The notes: generated by a model not told the origin, from the letters alone. A stretch of DNA of 64,000 bases from Antennarius striatus (GCF_040054535.1 NC_090797.1:12285501-12349500), one strand, 5' to 3'; positions 40,165 through 53,136 are shown, counted from the first letter of the stretch. Program-made: numbers and translations.

Positions 40165-43100
40165 CTGCAGAGAAGACAGCACACTTCAGCGTTTCCAATG
40201 TTAACACCTCCCCTGAGGAGGTTGTATATTGTTGCTGCTGTTTGTCTACTTGTCTGTTAGAATATCCATTCTTAACATTGTCTTGTCATTTTGTAAAGAG
40301 GCGGCCCTTTGGAGCGAGGAAAAGGTGATTTTAACACAAGACCATTTTTTGACTTTCTCGAAGATTGTGAGATTTATCAAACGATGCATCAGGTTTTTAA
40401 CAGCAGTTTGCTCGCTGGAGATTTTACTTATTCGGTTGATTTTGTTCATTCCAGACATGTTATTACATGTCATTTACATTTAGTGGCACTGTTTAGGCAG
40501 TGAAATACTCTGTGTAGTCCGTCAGTCTTCAAAGTTGTCGTACTCTTCTTCACATCTGGTGATATCAGTCACTGATCGTCTCCAGTCCCATCACGTCATT
40601 AGACTGCTGTGTTTTTTCTGATTTAAATGTAAGGGAGTGCATTATTTTGACTGTATACTTAGACCTTATAGACCTTAAGGGTGTCCAGCATACCTGTTAC
40701 ATAACGTATGGACAGACAGACGGGGGTAACACTGCGCATCTCTTTCAGTGGAGGAACAAAAACATTTTGCGCCAAGATCTTACTAGTTTGAGGAAGTCGA
40801 TGAGTTTGTAGGCGTCTTCTCCAGTGGAGAGGTCAACAAAGTCCCGTGGGATTCTGTAGCTCAGGCAGGGACTGGGCTGTAATGTCATGTCACTGGTGGC
40901 GTAGCGAAATGCAGGGCCTTCCTGCAGACACACACAAACCACACACACTCACTATCAGACTGTTTTGTGAGCCTCTGTGATGCTACACACAACACCTTGC
41001 TGATGCTGATGATGACTGACCTGATGCCGAGTGATTTCTCCTGTGGTCAGCTCCTCCCAGCTGAAGAGCAGCGAGTCGGTCACCTCCCCGAACGGGTTCA
41101 GATCTATCAGCCACACCCTCCCCTGCAGCGTACGTACACACACAAACACACACACACACAAACATAAGCGCAAGTAAAAATGTGATGCATTTTTGAAACC
41201 AGACTAAAACTTGAGTGTACATACCAGACTATCTCTGTAGACATCGAACACAACTGTAACAGAGAAAGAACTGTTAAAAACTGCACATATATGATCACAT
41301 TAATTCACTTAGATTTATGATCCACAAAAAAACAAAAGCTCAAATCACAGCTGACGGTCAAACAACAGATTTGCTTCATGATTCTTTGCTGTTTCTTCTG
41401 TCCAAACACAGGTAGCGGAGCAGAGCTTCACACAAGCAGCCCGACAAAAAAAGGATGTTGATGCTCACAGTCTTCGTCCAGGAAGTTGTACTGGATGTGG
41501 AGGGTGTAGAACTCCTGTATGGCTTGACAGATCTGCTCCTCCTGCTTCAAGATGTGGGGGTAATACTGAGTGTAGTCCCTCTGGGAGATGGCTGGAAACA
41601 CATTCACACACAAGTGAAACTTCAATGGGATTGTACAAGTTTTCAAATGAAGCTGTTGTGCACAAGCAGCTAAATGAGATTACATCACATTTTTCCTTCA
41701 TATCAGATACATTAAGTTCATTTCCCTCAAACTCGGGTGGTACGCAATGTAAAATGTCAAGAAGATGTGGTTTGTCTTGAGTCCTAACGGGGTGATGATT
41801 ATATTTGGGCAGGAAGCCAAAATGGTGATGGGGGATTTGTGTGTTTTTACCGATCAGTTCATTCTCTTTGACGAAGCAGCGAAACTCTCCACCAGGGATC
41901 AGCTCACTCCACTTCCTCAGGACGAGCTGAGGACAGAAGATCACATGACTGATAAACTCCATGCAGCTGTGAATGTGTATGAACAAAACCATCTGGATCC
42001 CTTTTGCACCCCGTGCAAAATAATAACATAATAACTCATTCTGTGTGCATAGTTTGCCTTTTGAATACCTCATACTTTATGTCTGGATCTGGGGAGTCTT
42101 GATCACTACACACGCGGAATCTGCACAAAACATGGTCATAACATGTAAACAACAATGTGGCACTGCTACGGATTCTGACACTGAAAGCTTTTCTGCTCTC
42201 AGGAAATTCGAGAGGGAAGTTGAACAAACAAGAATATATCATAGGCAGTTTTCCTGAGGTGGTGCACTGCAGCAAATCACTTACTGAAATATTTGTTATG
42301 CAAAGCTGAAATGCTTGAGGCATAAATCTAAAATGCAGTTATTTCTCAAGCTGGGACAAGGTTTTTTTTTTTTTTTTTTCTTGGCTGCAGAGTGAAAGCA
42401 GCCTGGAAATACAAAGCATGGTTGTGTGTGTTGATGCTGTGGATAGTGACGCTTACGGCTGCGTGAGATCGTGGGTGATGAAGTCAGAACTTTTGAAAAT
42501 TAGGAATATATCACTGAGGCAGCGACACTGCAGGGAATTATTCAGAGCAATCCAGTTAGCATCCTGAAAGAGAGAGAGACACACACACAAATATAGACAT
42601 AATTCATTGCTCAATCCTTCCAAGAAGCAAGTCAGATTCATTTTTGGAAAATTCACAAGACCTTTGCAGATTGTTACATCTTCAAGAAAATGAATGAATT
42701 AATAAATAAATGAATGAATTAATGAATGAATAGATGGAGGGATGGATGAATGAACAAATGAATGAAATTCGTCCAATGTTACAAATCCAAAATTAAAATT
42801 AAGAAGCGCTTGTACTTTACCCGTGGAGCGCTCCAGTTGAGTTTAGGAAAGACGTTCCCACCCAGGGCGTTTATCGCTTCCAACACCTTAGAGCTGAACT
42901 CTGGGAACTCAGGAGCCTAACAAAGACAAGGCGTCATCATCCAACTGCATTCATAACTTTTGTATTATAAAATGATGATCCACAAGTAAGGACTTCATGG
43001 AATATTAGACATGACATGGGTAACTTTAAAGCTGACACGGATCTACAGGTTTTGTGAGGCTCTGCAGCGTCTAGCAACACAATGAAACGACATTCCAGAC

Positions 43101-44866
43101 GTCCTGCCACTGCATGGCTTCATTATAAAACTGCCTGGATGCTAAAGTGGCTGACCTGCAGTCCTGACTTGTCACACACTGAACATGTTTGATGTGTTAA
43201 GACACATAAATTTCACAAAGGAGTCTTATAACATTTGCCTAACTTGCAGAGAGCAGTATGTCACCATTAAGCCGAGGAGGAAGAATAGTTACTCTGGATG
43301 CAAATGGAGCTTTCAGACATAATGATTGATCAGGTAGGAGCTGGAAACATTCAGGTAGAGGAACATTTATTTAAGTGCTTACTGTGACAGTGGTGGTTGT
43401 ATCATCATCTGACCACTAGAGGGAAACAGAAGAAACAGATTTGTATAGTCAGAAAAAAACATTGTTTGAAATGTTTTATTAAATATTGTATGTTTTTTTA
43501 TGCTATAAAGTTGTCAGTGAAGGAATGTAATGTTACAATATTTGGAAACCTCGGAAAAAATATTCATAAGCAATCTGTATTTCAGCACTGAATAATACAA
43601 AACTTTAGTGACGGTCAATTTGTGAAAGGAGTTATTTCATTTTAAAGATATAAGGTGCTATAAAAAATGTGATAACCCTTACTGTGATGTTCAAAGGCTT
43701 TAGAGTTTGGTACATTAAATACTATGTCTAAGGTTCAGTCAAACATTATATTGTACGGATTGGAAAGACAAAGGAAACGAGACTTATAACTTTTAATGTC
43801 TTTTTTGTAATACATATGATGTTTAAAGTTTTTTTCTTCCATATACTGCTTTTATTTTGTTTAAAATACAGATGATTTTGATATACTACACACACACACA
43901 CACACAGACATATGTGTGTTTGTGTGTGTATAAACATATACATTTTATATGAAATAACGGAGAGAAAAAAGACCAGAAAGGACAAATAAACTCATGTTCT
44001 GTTTCCGTACCTGAATGTCTTCCTCTTCATTGGACTCCCAGTCGTTGCCGTGTATCTGTTGTGTGTTATGCTCACTGAACAGCAGTGACACAAAAGATTA
44101 ATGACAATAACAAAACGGTCAGTCTGCAACATGATCTACAGAAACCACTGACATCTTTACCTCAATATCGTTCAGGCAAAAAGAGTCAAGCTTTATTAAA
44201 TTCAGTACTGAAGGTGGAGACTCTTTTATTGATCGTGACATTTCAATTCTTAATGATGACAATTAATGCAGGACCTTCACAAAGATTCGATGCTAGGATG
44301 GATTTAACCACCGATACAAAATTATTCTATTTTGAATAGTGTCTTAGATATGTTACTAATTATATGATATGTTGCAAAGGATATTCTCCTTTCTATTATA
44401 GACTTTGACAACATTTGATCATATCTTGTTTTTCATCAAAATCAACAAGCAATAACCCATCATGATCTGTGTGTGTCAGCGGCCTCATACCTCCCAGCTA
44501 CTACCAGGGTTCCATCGTCCAGTAAATAGTCTATTACATTCTGAGGCAGTGGAAGGATGAGACTGGAATAAACACAAGTAATAAGACACATGTTTAGAAA
44601 GAAAGAGTGTTCAGCAAACAGGAGGATAACAAAAGATGAACGCTGCTTAGAAAATGATGTAAACACGTTTGCGAAAGCACTAATGCTAACTCCGTTAGCC
44701 AACTTTAGATGCTGGCTAAATAGGGGAATTTTTAAAGCAACAACGAATAACATATATTTTGGGGCATTATTCTAAAAATGGGAGCGGTTTACCTTTTAAT
44801 TGTATATTTCTTGAATATCGGATACCAAACCGAAAACTGACAATTCACAACTTGCTCTTTCTTCAT
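40105..44866 (-). CDS. cdc123: Cell division cycle protein 123 homologue (eIF2 assembly factor)
   Basis: CDC123 is a cytosolic ATP-grasp-like chaperone that binds eIF2 gamma and promotes assembly of the eIF2 complex. Thirteen exons join in frame: 44866-44793, 44562-44491, 44074-44011, 43415-43383, 42916-42821, 42563-42457, 42120-42069, 41926-41851, 41591-41469, 41253-41225, 41122-41021, 40921-40784 and 40164-40105. They total 1026 nt, 341 aa (human about 336). Landmarks: start [35 protein letters not shown] (residues 28-46), [37 protein letters not shown], then [20 protein letters not shown] (246-265), the conserved nucleotide-binding part. The tail ends in an acidic run. Every junction is GT-AG with consistent phase. 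The first exon is placed by the conserved MKKE start and the 33-nt fourth exon by WSDDD homology. Confidence 0.95.
43383..43415 (-). CDS. cdc123: cdc123 coding exon 4, 33 nt
   Basis: This short exon has acceptor CCTCTAG and donor GTAAGC. It encodes [11 protein letters not shown], aligning with the WSDDENTATLT segment of mammalian CDC123. It keeps phase 0 on both sides, so it can be skipped without a frameshift. It is too short to appear as an independent open frame. Confidence 0.85.
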
Positions 44867-45767
44867 GCTGTAAAATCATGTACCGGAAATGTGTCCATCA
44901 GTAAATATCTTCCCAAGTGCTCACATTTTGGAAAACTTGGGTCCCATTTTGTCGGTCAACATATTGTCAGTTTGATCACTTTGCACTATCAATAATCAAC
45001 AATTTTGTGGATTCATTAACAATGGTAAAATTTTATGGATAGGTTTAGATGTGTCGAATTAATTTATACAGACGCGTTTTCAGAGCGGGGACGTCTATTT
45101 GAGATGCACAAGTAGGCGTGGTCACCTTTTTACATAGATCGTTAATTGAAAAGCACAATCGCTCTACATTTAAAACAAGTAAACGCGATGTCATTCTTCA
45201 CTCATATGACTTGGAAATTTGCATCTGTATAAAATGTAAAATAAACTAATCATATATTATAATCCAGAGATAAACGTTATAAGACATCCACCACAACCTT
45301 TTTATCGTGGTTAAATCACACATTTACTTACCTTAAAGTAAATTATGTACATAAATACGCGTGTACATACTACATTTGTAAATTGATTTATTTTTTAAAC
45401 TTGTTAGAACTTAGATGTGGCTCATCGCCCGTCTTTTAAATGTGTGATAAAACCGACTTCCGGTAAAATTCCCGGCACCCGGAAGTAGTTTCAGAGTGAC
45501 TCCTCGTACATGTTATACCATCTCTGCTGGTACTCCAACATTGTTGGATTCACGTGAGTTACATTTAGTTTTTGTCATTTAAAAGACAATTTAAAGTTTG
45601 AAATACTGGAATCCGAAGGCCTTTAGCGCTGCTGACTGTAACGCAACTATAATCAAGCGTAGAACAAATAGAAAAAAGTAGAAAGGCTAAATGTGTTAAT
45701 GTACAGCAATCTTTCTAAGAGTTATCTCTCGGTTTTTCCTCCATTTTCCGTTGACCAGATTTTGAAA
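44867..45767. promoter_or_regulatory. Divergent promoter region of cdc123 and nudt5
   Basis: The two start codons are 901 bases apart and point away from each other. Two ETS-type motifs face each other: ACTTCCGGT at 45456-45464 and CCGGAAGT at 45479-45486. They lie just before the likely nudt5 leader exon, whose donor is GTGAGT at 45554. ETS sites of this kind are typical of TATA-less housekeeping promoters, which fits both genes. Confidence 0.55.
45510..45764 (+). promoter_or_regulatory. Candidate spliced upstream ORF of nudt5 (16 codons)
   Basis: ATG at 45510 opens a frame of 14 codons to the leader-exon donor at 45553. It continues in the next exon (from 45759) as ACA TTT TGA. The stop is separated from the nudt5 ATG by only two bases. 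Such placement would allow reinitiation control. It depends on transcription starting upstream of 45510 and on the predicted splice. Confidence 0.4.
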
Positions 45768-48660
45768 ATGAACGACACAAAAGAACCCAAAACCACGACT
45801 ACTACTACTCCACACGTAGTGAAAGAAGAGGTAAGTTCGTTTTAGACTTTTTTGTGTGTTTTTTTTCGTGAACTTTTTGATCAAAATAAATTGTCAAACC
45901 TTAAAATTCTAGTGTCTGATTTACACCACAAGTTGTTGTGTCCATTCGTCCTGAATGCAGTCAGATTAAATATGACAACACACCAGTAAATCCTGACTTG
46001 TGGAAGCTTCAGATGATTAATGCTTGACTTTAGGATTTTATTGTCTGATTGCATTAATTTAGACCTGAAAACCTCAGTAATAAGGTTTTCATAACAGTGT
46101 AATGTCAGCTCGACCTTTTGTCATGTCCCTTTTTTGTGCATAAAACTTTTTTTCTGATACAGCAATAACATAAACTAATAGCATGCTGCCACAAAATATA
46201 TACCTATATTTTTTTTTTTTATAAAGCCAAACTTGCACAGCTTCACTTTGCATGTTAATGTTTTGACGTCTGAATATCAGCAAAGTTTATTTCGAACATA
46301 GATTAAATGTCACAGTAAGGGTTCTTCACCGAGTTCATGCAGACTAATGATGGAAAATGAAACCATCCAAACCCCTCATTGGAAGATGAGGGATGCACAG
46401 ACAAAATAAATGAGTGCACATGTTTGAAATGACATGTGATCGGCTCAGGTACACGCCAGGGAAAGAAACTCTTTCTCACAGGGGCAGCGGTTTAGCATAA
46501 TGTGAAGAAAATGACTGAAAGAGAACGAGCTTCAAATAGCTATGGATTTATTGTAATGTTATTTATTACAATGTTCATGCACACAAATACGAAAGTAGTG
46601 TATTAGTTTTAAGAATGTTACTCTTAATGTGCTCTTTCAAGGTATTTGTTGTTTTCACTATTTCCAGCCCATAATGAGAAAAGATTTAGAGAATATTGTG
46701 CAATCTGTGTGCATCTCAGTGACCTTTGATTCTTAGGGCAGTACTGCATCGATAAACCAACATTGGTACAATATAAACACATGGCTCCAGAACAGTGTGG
46801 ACAGCCATTGCAGATGAAGTCAGTTTTATTTGTATCCTGCCTGGCAGCCACAGTTCCAGTCTGAGTGGTAGCAGTGTAGTGGTACAGTTTTGTATCGCAT
46901 TGTGTTCCGTGCTGCTCATCCTGACTTGTTACCTTTACTGGTTTTGTTGCAGCTCGTAGCAGCAGGAAAATGGCTAAAGCTGGAGAAGACGACATACGTG
47001 GACCCTGCTGGAAGCACCAGGTACGGATCGGTTTTCCACTCACATTTTAAAGTCTGTACATAGTTTTATTTGCTGGTTTCCTCCCAACAGAACTTGGGAG
47101 ACCGTGAAAAGGACAACAAGAGGAACCAGTACAGAAACAGACGGTGAGTGTTTTGTGCTTTGCGGTTTTAGTTATCACTGGTCAGCCAAAATATAACACA
47201 CTTCTGCTACAGGTGTTGGAATCATCGCCCTGCTCAAACGGACGCTCCATAAAGACTGCGTCGTGATGGTGAAGCAGTTTCGTCCTCCTCTGGGATGCCA
47301 CACTTTAGAGTTTCCTGCAGGTCACTTATTTCTTTGGAAACACTCGGCACACGCTATCACACCCATCATTTAGCCCATCTGTGATCTCTCACTCATTCAA
47401 ATGTAACGTCTGCTGTGTTCAGGTTTAATCGACGAGGGGGAGAGTGCTGCAGTGGCTGCACTGAGGGAACTGAAGGAAGAAACCGGCTACAAAGGGGAAG
47501 TAGTTGGAGTCACTCCGGGTACGTCACAAACACCCACCGAACATTTGACGGCAGCGGCTGCCCATCTAGTCTATGTCTCATCTCATGTGTGTCAGATCCA
47601 TGATGATCTGTCCTCATTTTTCTTTAATTATCTGGATCAAATTATGCAAATAGGTTGATGGGTTGATGTTTGAATCCTAGTGACGTGTTTGGACCCCGGA
47701 TTGTCAAACTGCACAACCAACATCGTGATGGTCAACATCAACGGAGATGAAATGGAGAACATCAGTCCAACACAACAGCTCGGTATGTCGACAGTATCAT
47801 AAACACACAAGAGTTTGTTTACTAGTTCATTCAGTCATTCTTTCATTGATGGTTTGTATTGATGATCAAGTTACACCTTAATAACTACCTGTATCTAACA
47901 TACTGGTACCAAGGACAAACAAACGTTTGTTTAGAGCACACGTGTCAAACTCAAGGCCCCCAGGGGCCAAATGTGGCCCGCCACATCATTTTATGTGGCC
48001 CACGAGAGCATAAAAGGTCAGCGTGTTTTTAAAAATAAATCGGTGAAAGTGTGCTTTGACCAAAAACTACATTTCCCACAATTAAGCCCATTTTAAATTT
48101 GACAAAAACGTTTTAAACTAAGTTGATGTCCGAACTTGTTTTTGATGTTATTTTTCTTTGTTCACTTTAATAGTTTGATCCTTGATTTATGGAGTTCTGT
48201 AGGTTTAATAACCTGACAAATTAAAAAGATTTATGAGTGTGAAAATATTCCTATTTTCTCAACACCCAAAAAAGAAATGATGCTAATCTTAATCTTGGTT
48301 TCTTTTTTTTTTCTGTTTTCCCACAGGTGATGGAGGTGAGTTATGACATCATATCAAACACATCTTGTTGTCCCTCATGAAGAATCTCCTCTTACAAGCA
48401 TCTATCTGCTCATTCCAGAATTTGTTGAAGTCCTTCTGTTGCCTGTTGACGAGTTTCAAACGAAAATAGATGGTGAGATTTGATCACAGTGATGTCAGCA
48501 CACGAGACACACAAACAAACCAAACTAACTGTGGTCTTGTTCTCCTGCAGAGCTGCTGAAGAAAGAGAAGATCATTGTGGACTCTAAAGTTTACATCTTT
48601 GCTATGGGGATTGTTCAGGCCTTCTTTAAGCCAAGGGAGCTCCCAGTCCTGAAGCAATGA
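45768..48660 (+). CDS. nudt5: ADP-sugar pyrophosphatase, Nudix hydrolase 5
   Basis: NUDT5 hydrolyses ADP-ribose and related ADP-sugars to AMP and ribose-5-phosphate, and in human cells can make ATP from ADP-ribose in the nucleus. Nine coding exons join in frame: 45768-45830, 46953-47020, 47091-47143, 47213-47320, 47423-47518, 47681-47782, 48327-48335, 48419-48472 and 48551-48660. They total 663 nt, 220 aa (human 219). The Nudix box is canonical: G98, E104, R112-E113-L114, E116-E117, G119. W28 and W46, which stack on the adenine ring in human NUDT5, keep the same numbers, as does T45. E167 corresponds to the proposed catalytic E166 in the GDGEFVEV loop. A leader exon probably ends at 45553; the start codon is nine bases into the next exon (45759). 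Confidence 0.95.
47937..48235. mobile_element. hAT-like element, right-truncated second copy, in nudt5 intron
   Basis: It starts CACACGTGTCAAACTCAAGG and matches the element at 2173-2641 through TGGCCCGCCACATCATTTTA, CCAAAAACTACATTTCCCA and TTTAATAACCTGACA.ATTAA. Similarity stops before the right terminal repeat. It lies 90 bases upstream of the microexon. Confidence 0.75.
48327..48335 (+). CDS. nudt5: nudt5 9-nt microexon
   Basis: The nine bases GTGATGGAG sit between acceptor TTTTCCCACAG and donor GTGAGT. With the neighbouring split codons they encode G164-D165-G166 and the first base of E167. The same GDGE residues are present in mammalian NUDT5. Omitting the exon keeps the frame and rebuilds the Glu codon but drops GDG. 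Confidence 0.85.
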
Positions 48661-49265
48661 AGAAAATAAGGGGAGGCGAATGAGAGGAAGAAATAGTGTT
48701 GTTGTTACGCAGAATATTTGGAAAGATTTCAGGAATTCCGCATAGAAATTTTATTGTAAAGTGGTTTTAGACCTTAATTTAAACTCATTTTAAATTTTGG
48801 TTAAAAAAAATGTAATAATAATTTAATAAGACTAGGTTTTTGACATTCCTTTACGCTATCAGTGATTCTGTTCAACTGGAGGAGGAAACCTAGGAACAGT
48901 TAGTAAAAATGTCAAAGCAAATAACTCTAGTTTGACGTAGTTTAGTGTATTTAATCATTGTAATACTTGTGTTTTTAACCAACATTCAATATGATATGTA
49001 TCAATCAGTCAGACCAAATTCAAATCATTCCTCCATCAAATCCAATACATAGCAACAATGCAATTTTTAGTCACAGAATTAGTAATGAGCTGTAACAGTT
49101 ATATCAACTCTCTGGTTAGAATATTAATAACAGTGCTGACAAAAGCAGGGATTTTTCTTGCCACGCCGCTGTAATTTACAACACAGGTACTGTATTAATA
49201 AAGAAAGTGACTGACTTGTAGAACATAGCTGGACGTGGCTGCAACTAGGAAAAAACAGATCAATG

Positions 49266-49271
49266 AATAAA
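49266..49271 (+). terminator. Candidate nudt5 polyadenylation signal
   Basis: AATAAA is followed about 26-45 bases later by the U/GU-rich run TTTTTGTGTGTTTTTGC. An earlier AATAAA at 49197 lacks an equally good downstream element. Confidence 0.4.
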
Positions 49272-50570
49272 TGTGACATTTCCTACGGGCTTTCATTTTT
49301 GTGTGTTTTTGCTTCAGACAGCTTGATCTGGTGACTCATATGCAGTGTTAGCAGTTTAGGACCTCATGCAGAAGCCTGTTGATTTTTAAAAAAAATCCTG
49401 CATGTGGATAAAAGCACTCCTCTTCAAAGGGGCAGCATCAGATTCTTGAGAAGTGACTGATGTTTTTCATGCTGGAAGAGACAGGAAAACAGGATTTCAA
49501 TCACAAAAAAATGCATTAGTTGAAGAGTAAGCAATGTTTTCATTAGCTTTGGATATACAGAACTGCAAAACTACAGTACTTGTTTGGACAGGTTCTTCAC
49601 ACGGTCACTGACTTCCACTGTCAGTCATCACACACTGACAGATGTGCTGAACAAATATGTTCCAGGTACATTTCAAAGGATTTGGATGTAACCCAATACA
49701 TGTTAGAAAAAATAAATTCTTCTGAGACTTTAATCTCTACTGACATGGAGGAAGTGGGCATGAGAAGTCAAGTATGAGTAATCAGTCCAAAATAAACAAT
49801 GAATGGCTGGAAGACATTATATCCACCATCGGCAAACTATGAGTGGAGTTCAAAACTGAAACATCTGTAAACCCAGTTCAGGATAGACAAGAGTGATCCA
49901 AACTGGACTGGTGTGAACACTTACAGGTTTCATAAAGTCAGACTTTTTAAAACATGTAAACATATCCGTCCTTCGATCCGGTGTTTGTTGGGAGTGTAGA
50001 ACACAAACCTCACTCTGCACTGTAGGCAAATCCAGATCAATAATTGTTAGGCAGTGATGTTCAGTCAGATCCTTGGTGGAAGGTGGCGTTAAATAATACA
50101 AAAAGTTACTTCACCAGATGTTGACCTGGATGCGCTGCAAGCACAAAAACCGATATCTGATAATATTACGAGCACATTTTCCATGCATATGCCACAGACC
50201 ACGCTTTAGCTCTGAAGGAAGGTTTCATGTTCCTGTTGTCTTACTGTTGTGTTATTTCATTAACTATCGTCACTACCTCTGATCATGTTGTCTTACAGTG
50301 CTACACCCCTCCACGCCATGTGGCGGCAGTAACATTATCTTCCTCTGGTCCCCAAAACACCAAAATTTGTCAGCGAAGAAGAAAAACTGACCAATGAGGT
50401 GGCTCGGGAACAACTTCAGCTAGTTGTGTAGTTTTTCCAATGCAAAAAAAACTACACAGACAATAGCGTGATCAGAGAAATAATAAATATCTTTTTTTTC
50501 GCAGCTGTAAACTTAAAAAAAAGTAAAGATAACGTATAAATAAAAAGCAACCTGTTTTTTGTCTTGTTTT

Positions 50571-50643
50571 TATGTAAAGTACTTTGAGTTACCCATTTTG
50601 TATGAAAAGCGCTTTATAAATAAAGTTTGATTGACTGATTGAT
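50571..50643 (+). mobile_element. L2/CR1-type LINE or SINE 3' tail
   Basis: GTAAAGTACTTTGAGTTACC, then AAAAGCGCTTTATAAATAAA, then a TTGA-type repeat, matches the tail type at 13430-13500. It is only the terminal ~70 bases of an insertion. Confidence 0.6.
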
Positions 50644-50736
50644 CCTTGAGTCACTTACTGTAATTTAATATTCTGGTGGTCAAAATCACTCACTACCCTT
50701 TGGTCCGCGACCCAAGAACTCGTTCACTAATTATGA

Positions 50737-50805
<69 letters not shown>
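50737..50805. repeat. (ATT)n microsatellite
   Basis: About 22 nearly perfect trinucleotide units. Confidence 0.95.
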
Positions 50806-52281
50806 TAATTTAAATTAAAATATTAAAGTTATTACTGTGACAGTCTACTCCAAAAACTAACTATTCAATGCCGCAATTTTGAAAAAAAAGAAATAACAAT
50901 GATCCTGGATCCACATCTTGTTTTTTGAAAGAAATGTTTTACTATCCGCATCACAAACACACCGATGATGTAAACAGAGAAATAAGTTTAGTCTGTCATG
51001 TCTTATTTTTGAAGGAGATGTTAACTACTATTAAATTATCTTATTTGTGGCATTTGTAACGTTTTTATTAACATTTATCACAGGTAATTTTTCATCTCCA
51101 TCGTTTCAAATTGCTTTTAGTCTCATTCTGGGTGTGGGATCTGTCTCAATGTGGGTTTTTAGGGCAGAACTCAAAAACTAGCCACAAGCAAACATTTTTC
51201 ATGCTGTAGTTCAAGGAGCACAAACCCTCTGAGACGCTGCTTGTTACTTGTTGTTCCTGTGTGTGTCTGTCCAGACCGACAGTGTGTCTGCTGGAGGCCC
51301 GTGGTGTGAGAGGTGTGTATGGACTCGCATCGGGCCACTTGGGCTCTCAATGGGTGGACACCCACCAACATATGTCAACTACCTGGTGTTTGTGGCTTTT
51401 TTCTAGTAAGGCTGTCCATCTTAAAGATAAATCTTTACTGCATTTTATGGAATGACTTTGAGGACACTTTTTGAGATGATGGACAGGATGTCTAGGACAT
51501 GTTGAAATTAACTGAAATTTATGGAAAAGGTGATAAATATTTCTTTTTACAAATTTTATAGTTGCATGTTTAATATTGTAATATCAGACTGAGATAGAGG
51601 AAAAAATGCAATTAATCTTTGGACCAGTCTTGTCTACAGAAACAGCAAGACCATATTTTGGAAATATGTCTTCAAGTCTGCCAAGACTTTGGTGTTGTAT
51701 GGCTGAAAACATACAAACATACAGGATGAAATGTAATGTTTCAGTAGTATTTGGACGTCATATTCTGCATGCAGAGAACATGAATAAATGCTCAGGGATT
51801 TACTGAATTATTTTCTCATTCTTCTTGCCACGCAGCTCCGATCGGTCAGCTCCGGTTTTCTGGGAACTCTGGGAAAATGGGATTTCCAGTTCAGACTACC
51901 CCACAAGCCTTCCATGAGACTGATCAAAAATGAAAATAAACATTTAAACTTTAAGTGTTAAAATATTAAGTGGAAAAGCCACTCGGCTGGTAGATCCACT
52001 ATATATTTGTCACATATTTGACAGTCTTACACAACTGGATGTTTGTCAGCTGCACAGACTGGGTGTTTGTGAACAAATGTTTAGAGCGCAGGAGGAAGTC
52101 TTGTCTAGACTTGTTGCTGACAAAATATACAGTATGTGTGAAGCTTCATTAAATGCGCTTTTGGAATGGTGAAATCTACAGAAACCACCATCTGGAGATG
52201 TAATTGCTCTTGTGTGACGTGCCAAGAAAAGTAGTTTCTGTTATCAAGTCAGAGTCTCTGATTTGTAAAAATAAAAATAGA

Positions 52282-52287
52282 TTTATT
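52282..52287 (-). terminator. Candidate il15ra polyadenylation signal
   Basis: TTTATT on the plus strand reads AATAAA on the minus strand, about 1.7 kb beyond the il15ra stop. If used, the 3' UTR would include the hAT-like fragment at 53.1-53.4 kb. Other AATAAA-like sites are possible. Confidence 0.25.
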
Positions 52288-53136
52288 TGCACAAAGTGAT
52301 ACTGCGGAGGGAAACATGCATATTTTCTTTTTTACACATGAATGACGAGGAAAAATACATAAATGGAGACAAAATCTCATTGATTACAATTTATCTATCA
52401 AACATATAGCTGTCCATAAATATCAAGTTTCAGAAAAATAAACCTATTTCAATAATATTCATACTGTAAAGCCACTTATAGCAGGTAAAACATTTTACAG
52501 TAGTAAAATAAACCAGAGAGGAGAGGAAGATGTTGTTCTGTGTGAGACAACATGCAAAGTTATGCAGTTCTTGATCTTATCAGAGGAAGTGAGGGCGTGT
52601 GGTCTACTCTAACCACAAGGTTTATTACGCTGAGAAACAACTGAGGAAGAGTGCTTTCTTTTTTTTAGTCTCCTCAGATTTACGAGTAAACAACCAGGGA
52701 GATTTAATTTTGTGTTTCGGAACAAAAGATTAATTCCTCCATTAAGTTGATTCAGTACTTTTTCTTTTTCATTTGTAAGCAGGATTTTACTGAAGTGAAG
52801 TAGAAGGATGGGCAGGAAAGAACCTATTAAACTTGACATTACACAACAGTTATTGGCTCAGTTTTTCACAGCAGGGTCACTCCTGCCTGGTCCTGCTATC
52901 CAGCCCAGTCAGCTCCAAACACACCACCAGCCATGACCACATCACACCACCTAGACTGTACAAGACGTGTTCGAGAAGAAAATTGTAATTCTTTTTACTG
53001 GTATCTAAACATCACTGGTAATAAGACCAGTTTCCAAAAACTAGCCAGTTAGCTTCCTGATGGCTGAAAAACAAAATAAGATGGGTGAACTTTTTCTGCA
53101 CAAGTATGGCTGGACGAACCCGACACACTAGCTCTG

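Noticed and set aside
40505..40560. Alternative last cdc123 exon ending [10 protein letters not shown]
   Set aside because: The frame from the 40784 donor (phase 0) would give Met-stop after the available acceptor, so it cannot be joined in frame.
40748..40784. Read-through C-terminus of cdc123 ([12 protein letters not shown])
   Set aside because: A strong GTAAGA donor precedes it and a downstream exon (40164-40105) restores a family-like KSRQED tail.
46624..47043. 139-codon minus-strand frame with a Cys-rich patch ([15 protein letters not shown])
   Set aside because: It is antisense to nudt5 coding exon 3, which explains part of its openness. The Cys spacing fits no zinc-finger class I know, and no splice partners are visible.
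51171..51455. Open frames on both strands between nudt5 and il15ra
   Set aside because: No recognised domain, no consistent splice sites and no partner exons.
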